A program made the translations under genes and the position numbers. Of a DNA stretch of 64,000 bases, positions 50,358-58,765 are shown in pieces. This DNA is from Curtobacterium sp. MCLR17_032. Its GTDB lineage: Bacteria > Actinomycetota > Actinomycetes > Actinomycetales > Microbacteriaceae. Below the pieces are notes generated by a model. That model was given only the letters and a program-made list of their open reading frames with translations. It did no database searches and was not told the origin of the DNA. Within the stretch, counting starts at the first letter, position 1. Each line of letters begins with the position of its first letter. The DNA lies in contig NZ_CP126268.1 of the NCBI RefSeq assembly GCF_003234795.2, positions 3,596,001 through 3,660,000 on the forward strand, in the 5' to 3' direction.

Positions 50358-51008
50358 GTGACGACACGACACACGACGCGGCGGCGCCGGGGATCCGTCC
50401 TCGGCGCCGCCGTCGGCGTGCTGGCGGTGGGGATGGTCGTCACCGCGATCGTCGGCCTGACACTCCCCCACACCCACCAGACGGGAGGCCCGCCCACCCT
50501 CGACCTCGCCGGCCACCCCGTGCAGGTGGACGGCCCCGCACCCGCCCCGAGCGCGTCCGCGACGCCCTCCGGGGTCGGCCGCTTCGCGGCCCCGTCCGTC
50601 GGTCTGGACGTGCCCCTCGGGGCCTTGAGCGTCGTCGACGACGTGGTCGAGCCTCCCGGCTTCACCTCGGCGTACTGGGTGCGGAACCTCGGCGTCGCCC
50701 CCACAGATGCGGCCCACGGCACCGTGTTCGTCGCGATGCACTCCCTGCGCGGCGGCGGTGTGGGGCCCGGGAACGCGCTCATCGACGTCGCGGCGGGGCG
50801 CCCGCGCATCGCGACGGGGGCGGCGATCACGGTCGACGACGTCCGCTACCGCGTCACCCGCACCGAGACGGTCGGCAAAGGGGACATCCATGCCGACGCC
50901 GAGGTGTGGGCGAACACGCCGGGGCGGCTCGTCGTGATCACGTGCCTGCAGCGTGCGGACGGTGAGCGGTCGGTGAGCAACGTGGTGGTCGAGGCCGTGC
51001 GAGCCTGA
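50358..51008 (+). CDS. Class F-like sortase
   Basis: 216 residues from GTG 50358. N-terminal signal anchor (VLGAAVGVLAVGMVVTAIVG), Pro/Ala linker, then the sortase fold: catalytic His128 in VFVAMHSLRG and Cys196 in VVITCLQR, with Arg residues after it. It covalently anchors proteins to the wall or cross-bridge. It starts 4 bp after the phosphatase gene, suggesting that the phosphatase, despite lacking a standard LPxTG, is its partner substrate. Confidence 0.82.
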   Translation: MTTRHTTRRRRGSVLGAAVGVLAVGMVVTAIVGLTLPHTHQTGGPPTLDLAGHPVQVDGPAPAPSASATPSGVGRFAAPSVGLDVPLGALSVVDDVVEPPGFTSAYWVRNLGVAPTDAAHGTVFVAMHSLRGGGVGPGNALIDVAAGRPRIATGAAITVDDVRYRVTRTETVGKGDIHADAEVWANTPGRLVVITCLQRADGERSVSNVVVEAVRA

Positions 51009-51014
51009 TGCCCG

Positions 51015-51254
51015 TCAGCCGCGGAGGGTGCTCGGACGTCGACGGAGATCCCGCCGTCCGACGAGGAACCAGACGAGCGACCCCAGCACCGGAAGGACGA
51101 CCACCCCGACGATCCACACGACGGTCGCCGGCAGGGACATGCGCTCGGTGTTCCGCACGACGGACACGACGGCCGCGACCATCAGCGCCAGGACGGCGAC
51201 GAGCGCGATCGTCCACGAGATGTCGTACTGCTGGGGGATGACGGGGTTGTGCAC
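51015..51254 (-). CDS. Small PLDc_N-domain membrane protein
   Basis: 79 residues. Two transmembrane helices: SWTIALVAVLALMVAAVVSV and ATVVWIVGVVVLPVLGSLVW, the latter with the PLDc_N signature (W-x7-P-x-x-G-x-x-W/YF) and the tail RRDLRRR. In larger proteins this unit precedes cardiolipin synthase; alone its role is unknown. Convergent with the sortase gene, 6 bp apart. Confidence 0.82.
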   Translation of the reverse strand: MHNPVIPQQYDISWTIALVAVLALMVAAVVSVVRNTERMSLPATVVWIVGVVVLPVLGSLVWFLVGRRDLRRRPSTLRG

Positions 51255-51352
51255 GGCAGGACCTCCGGTTCAGGTCCGACCCTGCCGCAGGATCCCGGGC
51301 GGATCAAGCGCCGGGACACAACTGTGACGTCCTCGATCGGTACGGTCGACCC

Positions 51353-51913
51353 ATGGAGATGGTCTTCCGCCCCTTGGACGTCGCGGACCCGCCCGACCGT
51401 GACGAGCTGATCAGCTTCCTGACGTCCAACCGTTTCCCCTTCCACATCACCGCGTCGCCGACTCGCGCATCGGTCGAGCAGCGCATCGCGGACGGCGCTT
51501 TCACCGGCCCGGACCACGCTGTGTTCCGGGTGGAGGTCGACGGGGCACCGGAGGGGCTGGTCGTACTCGACGACCTCGACGAGGACGTCCCGATGATCGA
51601 CGTCCGGCTGGCGGAGACAGCCCGCGGTCGTGGGATCGGCACCGAGCTCGTCCAGGCCCTCGCCACCCACGTCTTCGATTCGTTCCCGGCGGTCCCGCGC
51701 ATCGAGGCGCAGACACGCGACGACAACCACGCGATGCGCCGCGTCCTCACCCGGAACGGCTGGGTCCTCGAGGCGCAGTACCGCCGCACCTGGCCGGTGG
51801 TCGGCGGCGCGCACCGGGACTCGGTCGCGTACGGGCTCCTCCGCGACGACCACCGCACCGGCACGACGACGCCGTTCCTCGATGCCGACGCGCAGCACCG
51901 CCCAGGAAGATGA
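51353..51913 (+). CDS. GNAT-family acetyltransferase (RimJ/RimL-like)
   Basis: 186 residues. Acetyl-CoA loop LAETARGRGIGTELVQALA and the following DDNHAMRRVLTRNGWVLEA (R-x-L-x-x-NGF type) fit protein or small-molecule acetyltransferases of the RimJ/L group. The C-terminal WPVVGGAHRDSVAYGLL is typical. The next gene begins within 5 bp, so a two-gene operon. Confidence 0.88.
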   Translation: MEMVFRPLDVADPPDRDELISFLTSNRFPFHITASPTRASVEQRIADGAFTGPDHAVFRVEVDGAPEGLVVLDDLDEDVPMIDVRLAETARGRGIGTELVQALATHVFDSFPAVPRIEAQTRDDNHAMRRVLTRNGWVLEAQYRRTWPVVGGAHRDSVAYGLLRDDHRTGTTTPFLDADAQHRPGR

Positions 51914-51917
51914 CCCC

Positions 51918-52358
51918 GTGCGTCGCGTCCCCCTGATCACCACCGGGCTGGTCCTCGCCGTCGTCGTCGGTGGCGTGATCGTCGTCGGTGCTCCCGGCCG
52001 CTCCGGCCCGCAGGAGCCCCTGCCGTCGTCCAGCGTCTCGGCCCGGACGGTCGCCCGGGCGTTCCTCGACGCCGCGGTCCGCCGCGACTGCCACGGCATG
52101 CGGGCGCTCTCCGCCCCGGACGACACGGACTGGTGCCCGGCCAGCCTGTGGCAGCAGTGGACCGGCGAGGGCGACCCGACGATGGACGCCTGGTCCGCCC
52201 TGCAGCGCACGACGGCAGCGGCCGACCGGCAGCAGTGCTTCGAGTTCGGGATGCGCGAGACCGGTCTCACCGGCATGGAGCCGGGGGCGGACACGTGGGG
52301 CCTCTGCCTGCGCCACCACGGCGACGGATGGCGGGTCGTCAGCGAAGGCGTCGGCTGA
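51918..52358 (+). CDS. Small exported/anchored protein, unknown
   Basis: 146 residues from GTG 51918. N-terminal signal anchor (PLITTGLVLAVVVGGVIVVG), then a small soluble domain that contains four cysteines (RRDCHGM, DWCPAS, QQCFEF, WGLCLR), likely two disulfides. The SARTVARAFLDAAVRRDCHG opening resembles an NTF2-like fold. Function unknown; expressed with the GNAT gene. Confidence 0.75.
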   Translation: MRRVPLITTGLVLAVVVGGVIVVGAPGRSGPQEPLPSSSVSARTVARAFLDAAVRRDCHGMRALSAPDDTDWCPASLWQQWTGEGDPTMDAWSALQRTTAAADRQQCFEFGMRETGLTGMEPGADTWGLCLRHHGDGWRVVSEGVG

Positions 52359-52436
52359 CCGGTCCGGCTGGCCCTGCCGGGAGGCCCGGGGCACCGCCGC
52401 CCCGCCGGTCACGCCGTCGGGGACCCACCGTCCAGG

Positions 52437-53717
52437 TCAGCGCAACGCCGCGAACAGCACGTCGGCCACCTGCGGCAGCTCGGTGCGGAACGACCACTGC
52501 ACGGTGTTCCAGTCGTGCCCGCTCCCCGGTGCGAGCGCCACGGTGGCGTGGGCTCCCGCGGCCCGCGCTGCCCGTGCGAGCACCCGGGCGTTGTCGCTGA
52601 ACTCGCGGTCAGAGGACCCCGCCGTCAGCCAGAGCGCGTGCCCGCCGAGCCCGTTCGCCCGCATCTGCGCGATCGGACCGGCGGCCTTCCACGCTGCGAC
52701 GGAGCCGCCGAAGGCCCGGTCGGCACTGTGCTGCGGGTTCTGGTCGATCGGGTGCAGTTCACTCGAGACCGCGAGCACGGGTCCGAACCGGTCGGGCTGC
52801 GCGGTGACGAACTGCATCGCGCAGGTCGCCCCCTGTGAGAACCCGGCCAGGCCCCAGGCGTGCCGGTCGGTGGTGACCGGCAGGTGTGCGGTGAGCCAGC
52901 GTGGGACGTCCTCGGTGACGTAGGTCCGGGCCTTCCCGAGCTCGGAGTCGACGCACATCGTGTTGAGCCCGGGCGCGGACAGCTGGTCGACGGAGACGAC
53001 GATCGGGGCGCGGCCCTGGTGTGCTGCGGCGTAGGCGTCGAGTGCCTTGTCCAGCTGTCCGGCGGTGAACAGGTCGCTCGGGGCGCCGGGCTGCCCGGAG
53101 AACGCGAGCACGACGGGCAGCTTCCGGGGGTCCCGGACGAGGGCGGCCGGCGGCAGGTACACGACGGCCGGTCGGGCATCGAAGCCGGAGCGCTGCCCCG
53201 GGATGTCGATGGTGCGGACCTCGCCGACGGCGGGCGGCGCGGCAGCGGGAGCGGCGGCGAGGTCGAGCTCCGGGTAGGGGTTCTTCTGCACCACGGTGCC
53301 GAGCGTCGGGTACATCGCGAACTCGACGTTCACCCCGAGGGCCGGCACCAGTAGCGCGGCCGGCACGAGCACCGCAGCGAGCACACGACGCCAGCCACCG
53401 CCCTGCACCAGCCCGACGACCGCGATGCCGAGCGCGGCGGCAGCCACGGCGACCCACATCCGGGTGATCGGGCTGAGCGCGACGCCGAACACGTTCATCA
53501 GGTCGCTGAGCACCCAGCAGACGACGAGCACGACCACGGCTGCGCCCGCGGCGACGGCGGCGCGGAGTCCGGCTCGACGCCAGGCTGCCCGTGAGCGCAG
53601 CGCGCCGAGGGTCGGCAGGAAGACGGCGACCGTCAGCAGGGTGAACCCGACGTCCAGGGGGACGAGCTTCGACGGCGCCTGCAGCTGGGTGGCGAGCAGC
53701 CACTCGGTCGGACTCAC
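52437..53717 (-). CDS. Membrane-anchored esterase-like alpha/beta-hydrolase
   Basis: 426 residues from GTG 53717. Four N-terminal transmembrane helices (residues 10-135), then an extracellular hydrolase domain: ARPAVVYLPPAALV, the nucleophile elbow GLAGFSQGATCAMQF near residue 300, Asp in AGSSDREF and His in APGSGHDWNTVQ. Antigen-85/esterase-like, it could transfer or remove acyl groups at the envelope. The start overlaps the MprF-like stop by four bases, pointing to joint lipid or wall modification. Confidence 0.85.
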   Translation of the reverse strand: MSPTEWLLATQLQAPSKLVPLDVGFTLLTVAVFLPTLGALRSRAAWRRAGLRAAVAAGAAVVVLVVCWVLSDLMNVFGVALSPITRMWVAVAAAALGIAVVGLVQGGGWRRVLAAVLVPAALLVPALGVNVEFAMYPTLGTVVQKNPYPELDLAAAPAAAPPAVGEVRTIDIPGQRSGFDARPAVVYLPPAALVRDPRKLPVVLAFSGQPGAPSDLFTAGQLDKALDAYAAAHQGRAPIVVSVDQLSAPGLNTMCVDSELGKARTYVTEDVPRWLTAHLPVTTDRHAWGLAGFSQGATCAMQFVTAQPDRFGPVLAVSSELHPIDQNPQHSADRAFGGSVAAWKAAGPIAQMRANGLGGHALWLTAGSSDREFSDNARVLARAARAAGAHATVALAPGSGHDWNTVQWSFRTELPQVADVLFAALR

Positions 53718-55786
53718 CGGGCCGCCGCGCGGTGTGCCTGGCGCAGCGCCCAGAGGTGCTTCGGTCGCAGACCCGGCACGTACGCACCGGCCAGGGCGCG
53801 GGCGACGCGCGGCACGTGCAGCGGAGTCGGGACCACGATCCAGAGTGTCTCGTGCCGCGCTCCGAACTTCTCCTTGAAGCGCTGCAGGGACCTGAAGCCG
53901 TACACGGGTTCCAGCAGCCGGGCGACGAGCAGCGACCCGCGGGTGACGAGCGACCCGGCGCCGGCGTGGGCGGCCAGCGGCGTGCCGGAGAGGCTGATCA
54001 TCCGCAGTCCGGCGTCGCGGGCACGGAGGGCGGTGCGCGCGATGAGGAACTCCATCACGCCGGGCATCCCGTCCTCGCCGCGGCGCATCACGTCCAGCGT
54101 GTACCCGGCGAGCGCCCCGCGTTCGTACACCGGCAACCAGCTGGTGACCGCGGTGACGTGTCCGTCGGCGGCCACGGCCAGCATGAGCCGCACGTCCGGG
54201 TCGTCGAGCTCGTGGAAGCCCCCGAGGGTGAACCCCATCTCGGGCAGTCGTCGATCGGTCGCCCAGCGGGTGCAGATCGTCTCGACCTGGGCCCGCTGCT
54301 CGTCGTCGAGGGCGTCGAAGGTCGTCCACTCGTCACGCACGCCCTCGCGGTCGGCGCGGTTCGAGGCCGTCCGGAGGTCCTGCCGCTTCTTGCCGCGCAG
54401 GTCGAACGACGTCACGTCGAGCACGGACTCCACGCCGACGGGCAGGGACGTCCAGCCCTCGGCAGCGAGGATCTGCCGCACCGGTTCGTGCACGCTCGTG
54501 AACGCCGGCACCCAGCCGTTCCGCTCGCAGAAGGCCGCGAACGCGGACACCACCTCGGCACGGTCGTCGACGCAGCACGCCGGGTCCGAGACCGTCAGCG
54601 CCACGTCGCCGCAGACCCGGTAGGCCACGGCACCGCGTCCGCCCGGGTGTGTCCAGGTCGCGTTGCCGCGCCAGGTGCCCATGTGGCCGAGGGTGCCGGC
54701 GTCGCCGTCGCGGAGCATCCCGACGAAGGCGTCCCGTCCGTCCGCAGCGGCCCGGAACCGGCCACGGACCAGGGTGCCGCGGAGGGCGAGCACCGCCAGC
54801 AGCACGATCGCGGGCACGAGCCAGGCGCCGAGCAGGGTGACCTGCCACTCGATCGCATCGAGTCCGATCCCCCGCCACTGCACAGCGTCGTCGGTCATCG
54901 GTTCGATGAGGAACACGTCGGCCAGCACCGCGGTCAGCGTGATGAGCACGCCGACGGCCAGGTACACGCCGACGCGGCGGCCGCGCTGCACCAGCCATGC
55001 CGAGGCGAGCAGCAGGAGCCCGACCACGACGACCGCGTGGTCGCTCATGGCGTCGGCGAAGACGGACAGCACGCCGTCCGGGTCCGGCACGACGGGCGTG
55101 ACCAGCGTGCCGGCGCCGAGCGCGATGAGGGTCGCGACCACCCACGTGCGGGCGCTGACGGTGTCACGGGGGGACGGGCCTCCTGGACGGGAGGCGCGGC
55201 GCACCACGAACGCGCCCGCTGCGGTCCCGAGCAGGGTCGCCAGGGCACGGGCCAGGTCCGAGCCGTGGCCGGCGAAGAGCACCAGCGTCAGGACGACGGT
55301 CCAGAGCGCGGCCCGGGTGCGCCACCGGCGCTGGGCCGGCATCGCCGCCGAGGCGGCGCCGAGCAGCGCGGTCGCGACCGTCGACGGGGCGAAGAGCGGC
55401 TGGCCCACCGCCAGTTCGGCGTGTGCCTCGCCGAACGCGGACCCGATGGTGACGGTGAGGAGGGTCCCGAGCACGCCGAGCGTCGGCGCCAGCACGCCGA
55501 TCAGGAGCGTCCGGACCGATCCGAGGGACCGTTCGGCGAGCACGACCGTGAGCACCACGCCGAGGAGTGCCAGGCAGGCGACGGGCGGGTGGTGCGGGAA
55601 GTCCGGTTCGGCGTGGGCGATGCGCGCGGTGACGACGAGGACGACCGCGGTCACCGCCACCGCGACGGAGACCGGGAGGTGTCGGAGCCGTCCGACGAGC
55701 GCTGAGGGTGCCACGTTCTGATTGCAGCGGAACGAGCGCTCCGCGTCATCGACCCGCAGCGTGAACTCCGATGGCCGATCGGCCAT
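53714..55786 (-). CDS. MprF-like aminoacyl-lipid synthase (DUF2156)
   Basis: 690 residues. About nine transmembrane helices (residues 30-340), then a C-terminal GNAT-like DUF2156 synthase domain (RFRAAADGRDAFVGMLRDGD; WTSLPVGVESVLDV; GYTLDVMRRGEDGMPGVMEFLIA; ISLSGTPLA; FKEKFGARHETLWIV). The last motif is typical of lysyl-phosphatidylglycerol synthases, which add amino acids from tRNA to lipids. Half-copies of the GGACGGGAGGC repeat lie inside its coding region near 55183-55193. Operon with the esterase-like gene, next to a two-component system. Confidence 0.87.
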   Translation of the reverse strand: MADRPSEFTLRVDDAERSFRCNQNVAPSALVGRLRHLPVSVAVAVTAVVLVVTARIAHAEPDFPHHPPVACLALLGVVLTVVLAERSLGSVRTLLIGVLAPTLGVLGTLLTVTIGSAFGEAHAELAVGQPLFAPSTVATALLGAASAAMPAQRRWRTRAALWTVVLTLVLFAGHGSDLARALATLLGTAAGAFVVRRASRPGGPSPRDTVSARTWVVATLIALGAGTLVTPVVPDPDGVLSVFADAMSDHAVVVVGLLLLASAWLVQRGRRVGVYLAVGVLITLTAVLADVFLIEPMTDDAVQWRGIGLDAIEWQVTLLGAWLVPAIVLLAVLALRGTLVRGRFRAAADGRDAFVGMLRDGDAGTLGHMGTWRGNATWTHPGGRGAVAYRVCGDVALTVSDPACCVDDRAEVVSAFAAFCERNGWVPAFTSVHEPVRQILAAEGWTSLPVGVESVLDVTSFDLRGKKRQDLRTASNRADREGVRDEWTTFDALDDEQRAQVETICTRWATDRRLPEMGFTLGGFHELDDPDVRLMLAVAADGHVTAVTSWLPVYERGALAGYTLDVMRRGEDGMPGVMEFLIARTALRARDAGLRMISLSGTPLAAHAGAGSLVTRGSLLVARLLEPVYGFRSLQRFKEKFGARHETLWIVVPTPLHVPRVARALAGAYVPGLRPKHLWALRQAHRAAAR

Positions 55787-55835
55787 CCGGGTCCGTCGAC
55801 CGGAGGACCCGGGCGGGGTCTTCCGGGTCCGGTCG

Positions 55836-57038
55836 TCAGACCCGCCGTGCCGCCGAGACGTGCGCGACGGGCAGCCGCAGGTGCAGCGCGAACCCGTCGT
55901 CGGGCTGCGGCCCGGACTGCATGCTGCCGCCGAGCAGGGACGCCCGCTCCCCCAGCCCGATCAGCCCGAGGCCGGACCCGGGCAGCTCCAGGCGGTCCGA
56001 CCGGGCCGGGCCGTTGACGACGTCGACCAGGACCTCGTCGCCGTGCAGCCGACCACTCACCCGGACCAGGGCGCCGGGGGCGTGCTTGCGGGCGTTGGTC
56101 AGGCCCTCCTGCACGAACCGGTACACGGCACGCTGCAGCGGCTGCTCGAGGGTGTCGGGCAGGTCCACGTCGCAGCGCGTGTCGAGGCCGCTCTCGGCGA
56201 CCAGTCGGGGCAGGTCGGCGAGCACCGGCTGCGGGGCGATCTGCCGGTCGGTCCCGCCGGAGGCACGGAGCACCTGGACCATGCCGCGCAGCTCCTGCAG
56301 GGTCACGACGCACAGCTGCCGGATCGTCCGGGCGAACCCGCGCTCTGCCTCGTCGCGTCCGGCCATCTGCATCGCCCCGGCCTGCACGGCGATCAGGGTG
56401 ACCTGGTGGGCGACGACGTCGTGCATCTCCCGTGCCAGCAGTGCCCGCTCCCGCGAGAGTGCGACGGCTGCGGCCTGGCGGCGTTCGTCCTCCCGGGCCA
56501 GACGCGCCGCCGTCAGCTGCTCGGTCAACAGCAGGCGGGTCCGGACGAGCAGCCCCACCGCGAGCGGCCCGAGGGCGAACAGCAGCGCGTAGACGACCGA
56601 GACGACGATCTCCGCCGGGGCCTGCGCCGGCCCGACGAACCCGCTGAAGCCCACGAACTGCACCAGCGCCGCCAGGAGCATGAGCCACCGGCGGTCCGTG
56701 CGCTCCCCCAGTGTGAACAGCGCGATGCTGCCCGCGACCACCGCGGAACCGACGAACAGCGCGGGCACCGTCAGGGCGAACGCCAGCACCGGGAAGCGCC
56801 GGCGGATCAGCAGTCCGGCCGCGGCGAGCAGCGAGAGCACCGTGTCGACGGTCGTCGCTCCCGAGATGTCGAGGACCGCGTCGGCGACCGCAGCCGCGAC
56901 GAAGAGCAGGTCGACCAGCCACCAGGGTGCCCGGTGGGTGCGCACCCAGCGCAGGGCGACCTCGACGAGGTGGTCGAGCCTCCCGTCCGTCGCCGCGAGC
57001 ACCCGCCGGACGCGGGCCAGACGCGGACGCTCAGCCAT
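55836..57038 (-). CDS. Two-component sensor histidine kinase (HisKA_3)
   Basis: 400 residues from ATG 57038. Four to six N-terminal helices, then a DHp helix with the phospho-acceptor His in REMHDVVAHQVTLIAVQAGA, and an ATPase domain (FVQEGLTNARKHAPGALVRV; GSGLGLIGLGERASLLGGSM). NarL-type partner. It overlaps its response regulator gene by 8 bp and lies 50 bp before the MprF-like operon on the same strand, so it may control envelope charge. Confidence 0.93.
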   Translation of the reverse strand: MAERPRLARVRRVLAATDGRLDHLVEVALRWVRTHRAPWWLVDLLFVAAAVADAVLDISGATTVDTVLSLLAAAGLLIRRRFPVLAFALTVPALFVGSAVVAGSIALFTLGERTDRRWLMLLAALVQFVGFSGFVGPAQAPAEIVVSVVYALLFALGPLAVGLLVRTRLLLTEQLTAARLAREDERRQAAAVALSRERALLAREMHDVVAHQVTLIAVQAGAMQMAGRDEAERGFARTIRQLCVVTLQELRGMVQVLRASGGTDRQIAPQPVLADLPRLVAESGLDTRCDVDLPDTLEQPLQRAVYRFVQEGLTNARKHAPGALVRVSGRLHGDEVLVDVVNGPARSDRLELPGSGLGLIGLGERASLLGGSMQSGPQPDDGFALHLRLPVAHVSAARRV

Positions 57039-57669
57039 CCAGCAGTCCCGCTTCGGCCGCACGCAGTGCGAGCTGGACCCGTGTCGGGACGGCGAACGCG
57101 GCCAGGAGGGCGCGGACGTCCTCCTTCACGGTGCCCGTGCTGACGCCGAGGCGCTGGCCGATGTCCGGGTTGCTCGCGCCGTCGGCGATCAGCCGGAGGA
57201 CCGCACGCTCGCGGTCCGACAGGGACGGCGGTGGGGTCGCAGCCGACGACCGGGCCGCGAACAGTGACCGGCGGTCCACCCCGGGAGCCAGGACAACTCC
57301 CCCGCGGGCCAGCACGCGGATGTACTCGGCGAGCCCCTCCGGGTCGGTGTCCTTGAGCAGGAAGCCGGCGGCGCCGAGGTCCATCGCCCGGCCGACGTAC
57401 TCGTCGGTGTCGAACGTCGTGAGCATCGCGACCGCCGGTGACTCCGGGAGGGTCTGCAGCTGACGGAGGACCTCGAGCCCGTCGATCCGCGGCATCCGCA
57501 CGTCGAGCAGCACCACGTCGGGGGCGTGCTCGCGGACCACCTGCACGGCGTCGACGTCACCCGTGGTGGCGACCACGTCGATGTCCGGCGCGGCACCCAG
57601 GATGAGTTCGAAGCCGTACCGGACGAGCGTCTCGTCATCGACGATCACGACGGTGGTCACGGCGGTCAT
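57031..57669 (-). CDS. NarL/LuxR-family response regulator
   Basis: 212 residues. Receiver domain with acidic pocket TVVIVDDETLVRYG, phospho-acceptor Asp in VVLLDVRMPRIDG, Thr and Lys in MLTTFD and FLLKDTDPEG. C-terminal LuxR HTH (LSDRERAVLRLIADGASNPD, then GVSTGTVKEDVRALLAAF). Upstream of and overlapping its kinase gene. Confidence 0.94.
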   Translation of the reverse strand: MTAVTTVVIVDDETLVRYGFELILGAAPDIDVVATTGDVDAVQVVREHAPDVVLLDVRMPRIDGLEVLRQLQTLPESPAVAMLTTFDTDEYVGRAMDLGAAGFLLKDTDPEGLAEYIRVLARGGVVLAPGVDRRSLFAARSSAATPPPSLSDRERAVLRLIADGASNPDIGQRLGVSTGTVKEDVRALLAAFAVPTRVQLALRAAEAGLLDG

Positions 57670-57787
57670 CTTGGCATGCGGGGACGGCGATCAGGGGTGC
57701 GGACGACGGACCGCACTGGTTGGCTTGGCCGGAGGACGGCGATCACTGTGGGACGTCGACGACGCGACCACAGGGCAGGGGGACACG

Positions 57788-57850
57788 ATGACCGGCGACG
57801 AACCGACGGGGCAGACCGCTTCCGACGTCGATCTCGGGACGGGTTGCTGA
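57788..57850 (+). CDS. Possible 20-residue leader peptide upstream of lipoprotein L6
   Basis: ATG 57788 with CAGGGGGACACG upstream encodes MTGDEPTGQTASDVDLGTGC and stops 2 bp before the L6 GTG. It could couple translation or be a vestige of a former upstream gene. No similarity recognised. Confidence 0.35.
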   Translation: MTGDEPTGQTASDVDLGTGC

Positions 57851-57852
57851 CC

Positions 57853-58368
57853 GTGCGTCCACGGGGGGAACGAAACGGTCCGGTGTTCGTCGTCGGTGTG
57901 ATGACCGCGGCCCTCGCCCTGACGGGGTGCAGCGGCGGCGGTCCGACGGGGTCGGGAGTCGCCAGGAGCGTCAGTACGGACGAGGCTCGGCAGTCGGTCG
58001 AGGACATCGTCGACCGGTCGGCGGAGGCGGTCGACGGCGACTGGCAGGTGTACAGCGGACCGGCGGTGGAGCAGTGCACCAAGGGGACCGGCGGAGACGG
58101 TGCGGCGTACACCTACATCAAGAATGTGGAAGGGGCGAGCGGTGACCCGGTCCAGGCCATCGCTGTTCTGAGGAAGCTGTGGGAAGCCGAGGGCATCACG
58201 ACCGAGCCGTACAAGAGCCGGGGCTCGGATCCGCTCCTCGGCTTGCGAGGTGTCGGGGGGCCGACGACCTCCATCAGCTTCCTCGCGGCCGGCCAGCGCT
58301 ACACGATCACCGCGGTGTCCGAGTGCGCCGACGGGGATGCCCTGGAGATGCGGGGCAACGGGGAGTGA
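57853..58368 (+). CDS. Lipoprotein family member L6 (distant copy)
   Basis: 171 residues from GTG 57853. Lipobox LALTGC. It retains the family pattern (VDGDWQVYSGPAVEQC, YTYIKNVEG, LWEAEGITTEPYKSRGSDPL, RGVGGPTTSISF, VSECADGDA) with both conserved cysteines. It lies 45 kb from the tandem array, without an adjacent DUF1023 gene. Orphan copies like this are expected of immunity families that protect against neighbours' toxins. Convergent with the small-protein family member B. Confidence 0.85.
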   Translation: MRPRGERNGPVFVVGVMTAALALTGCSGGGPTGSGVARSVSTDEARQSVEDIVDRSAEAVDGDWQVYSGPAVEQCTKGTGGDGAAYTYIKNVEGASGDPVQAIAVLRKLWEAEGITTEPYKSRGSDPLLGLRGVGGPTTSISFLAAGQRYTITAVSECADGDALEMRGNGE

Positions 58369-58383
58369 CGGCGGTCCGCCGAC

Positions 58384-58752
58384 TCAGTCGAGCCAGCGGA
58401 CCACACCAGGGTCGTCGACCAGACCGACCGCCCAGTCGACGTCCTTCGGCTCACCGTCGCCCGACGGGTCGGTGATGTCGCTCAACCACGCTTCATTCGC
58501 GAGCCACTGCGCGGTCTCGCCGCCGAAGAGCGCCGAGTACGAGCGAAGTTCGTACAAGCGGCCGAGGACGGGCCCGTCCGGGCGATCTCGGTAGAGGATC
58601 ACCGCATCGTGCGGATCACGAACCCGACCGCCGACCCAGCTCATGTCCTCGTTCAGGATCGCGCTGTTGAGGAAACAGTCGTGGACAGCGTCGACGAACC
58701 GGGCTGCGAACCGGTCGTCGATCACTTCCGGACCGGTCACTCTGCGCCTCAC
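58384..58752 (-). CDS. Small soluble protein, member B of a two-copy local family
   Basis: 122 residues. Same pattern as 43225-43611 (DMSWVGGRVRDPHDAVILYR, PVLGRLYEL, EAWLSDITDPSGDG, VDWAVGLVDDPG). It lacks any signal. Its 3' end is 16 bp from lipoprotein L6 in convergent orientation, and another lipoprotein gene lies 13 bp downstream of its start. Function unknown. Confidence 0.75.
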   Translation of the reverse strand: MRRRVTGPEVIDDRFAARFVDAVHDCFLNSAILNEDMSWVGGRVRDPHDAVILYRDRPDGPVLGRLYELRSYSALFGGETAQWLANEAWLSDITDPSGDGEPKDVDWAVGLVDDPGVVRWLD

Positions 58753-58765
58753 CCGGAGGCCCGCG

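Noticed and set aside
48543..50891. 782-codon minus-strand frame opposite the phosphatase and sortase
   Set aside because: Antisense shadow; the plus-strand genes have clear catalytic motifs and a signal peptide.
53732..55705. 657-codon plus-strand frame opposite the MprF-like gene
   Set aside because: Antisense shadow with Arg/Gly/Glu-rich product and no motif.
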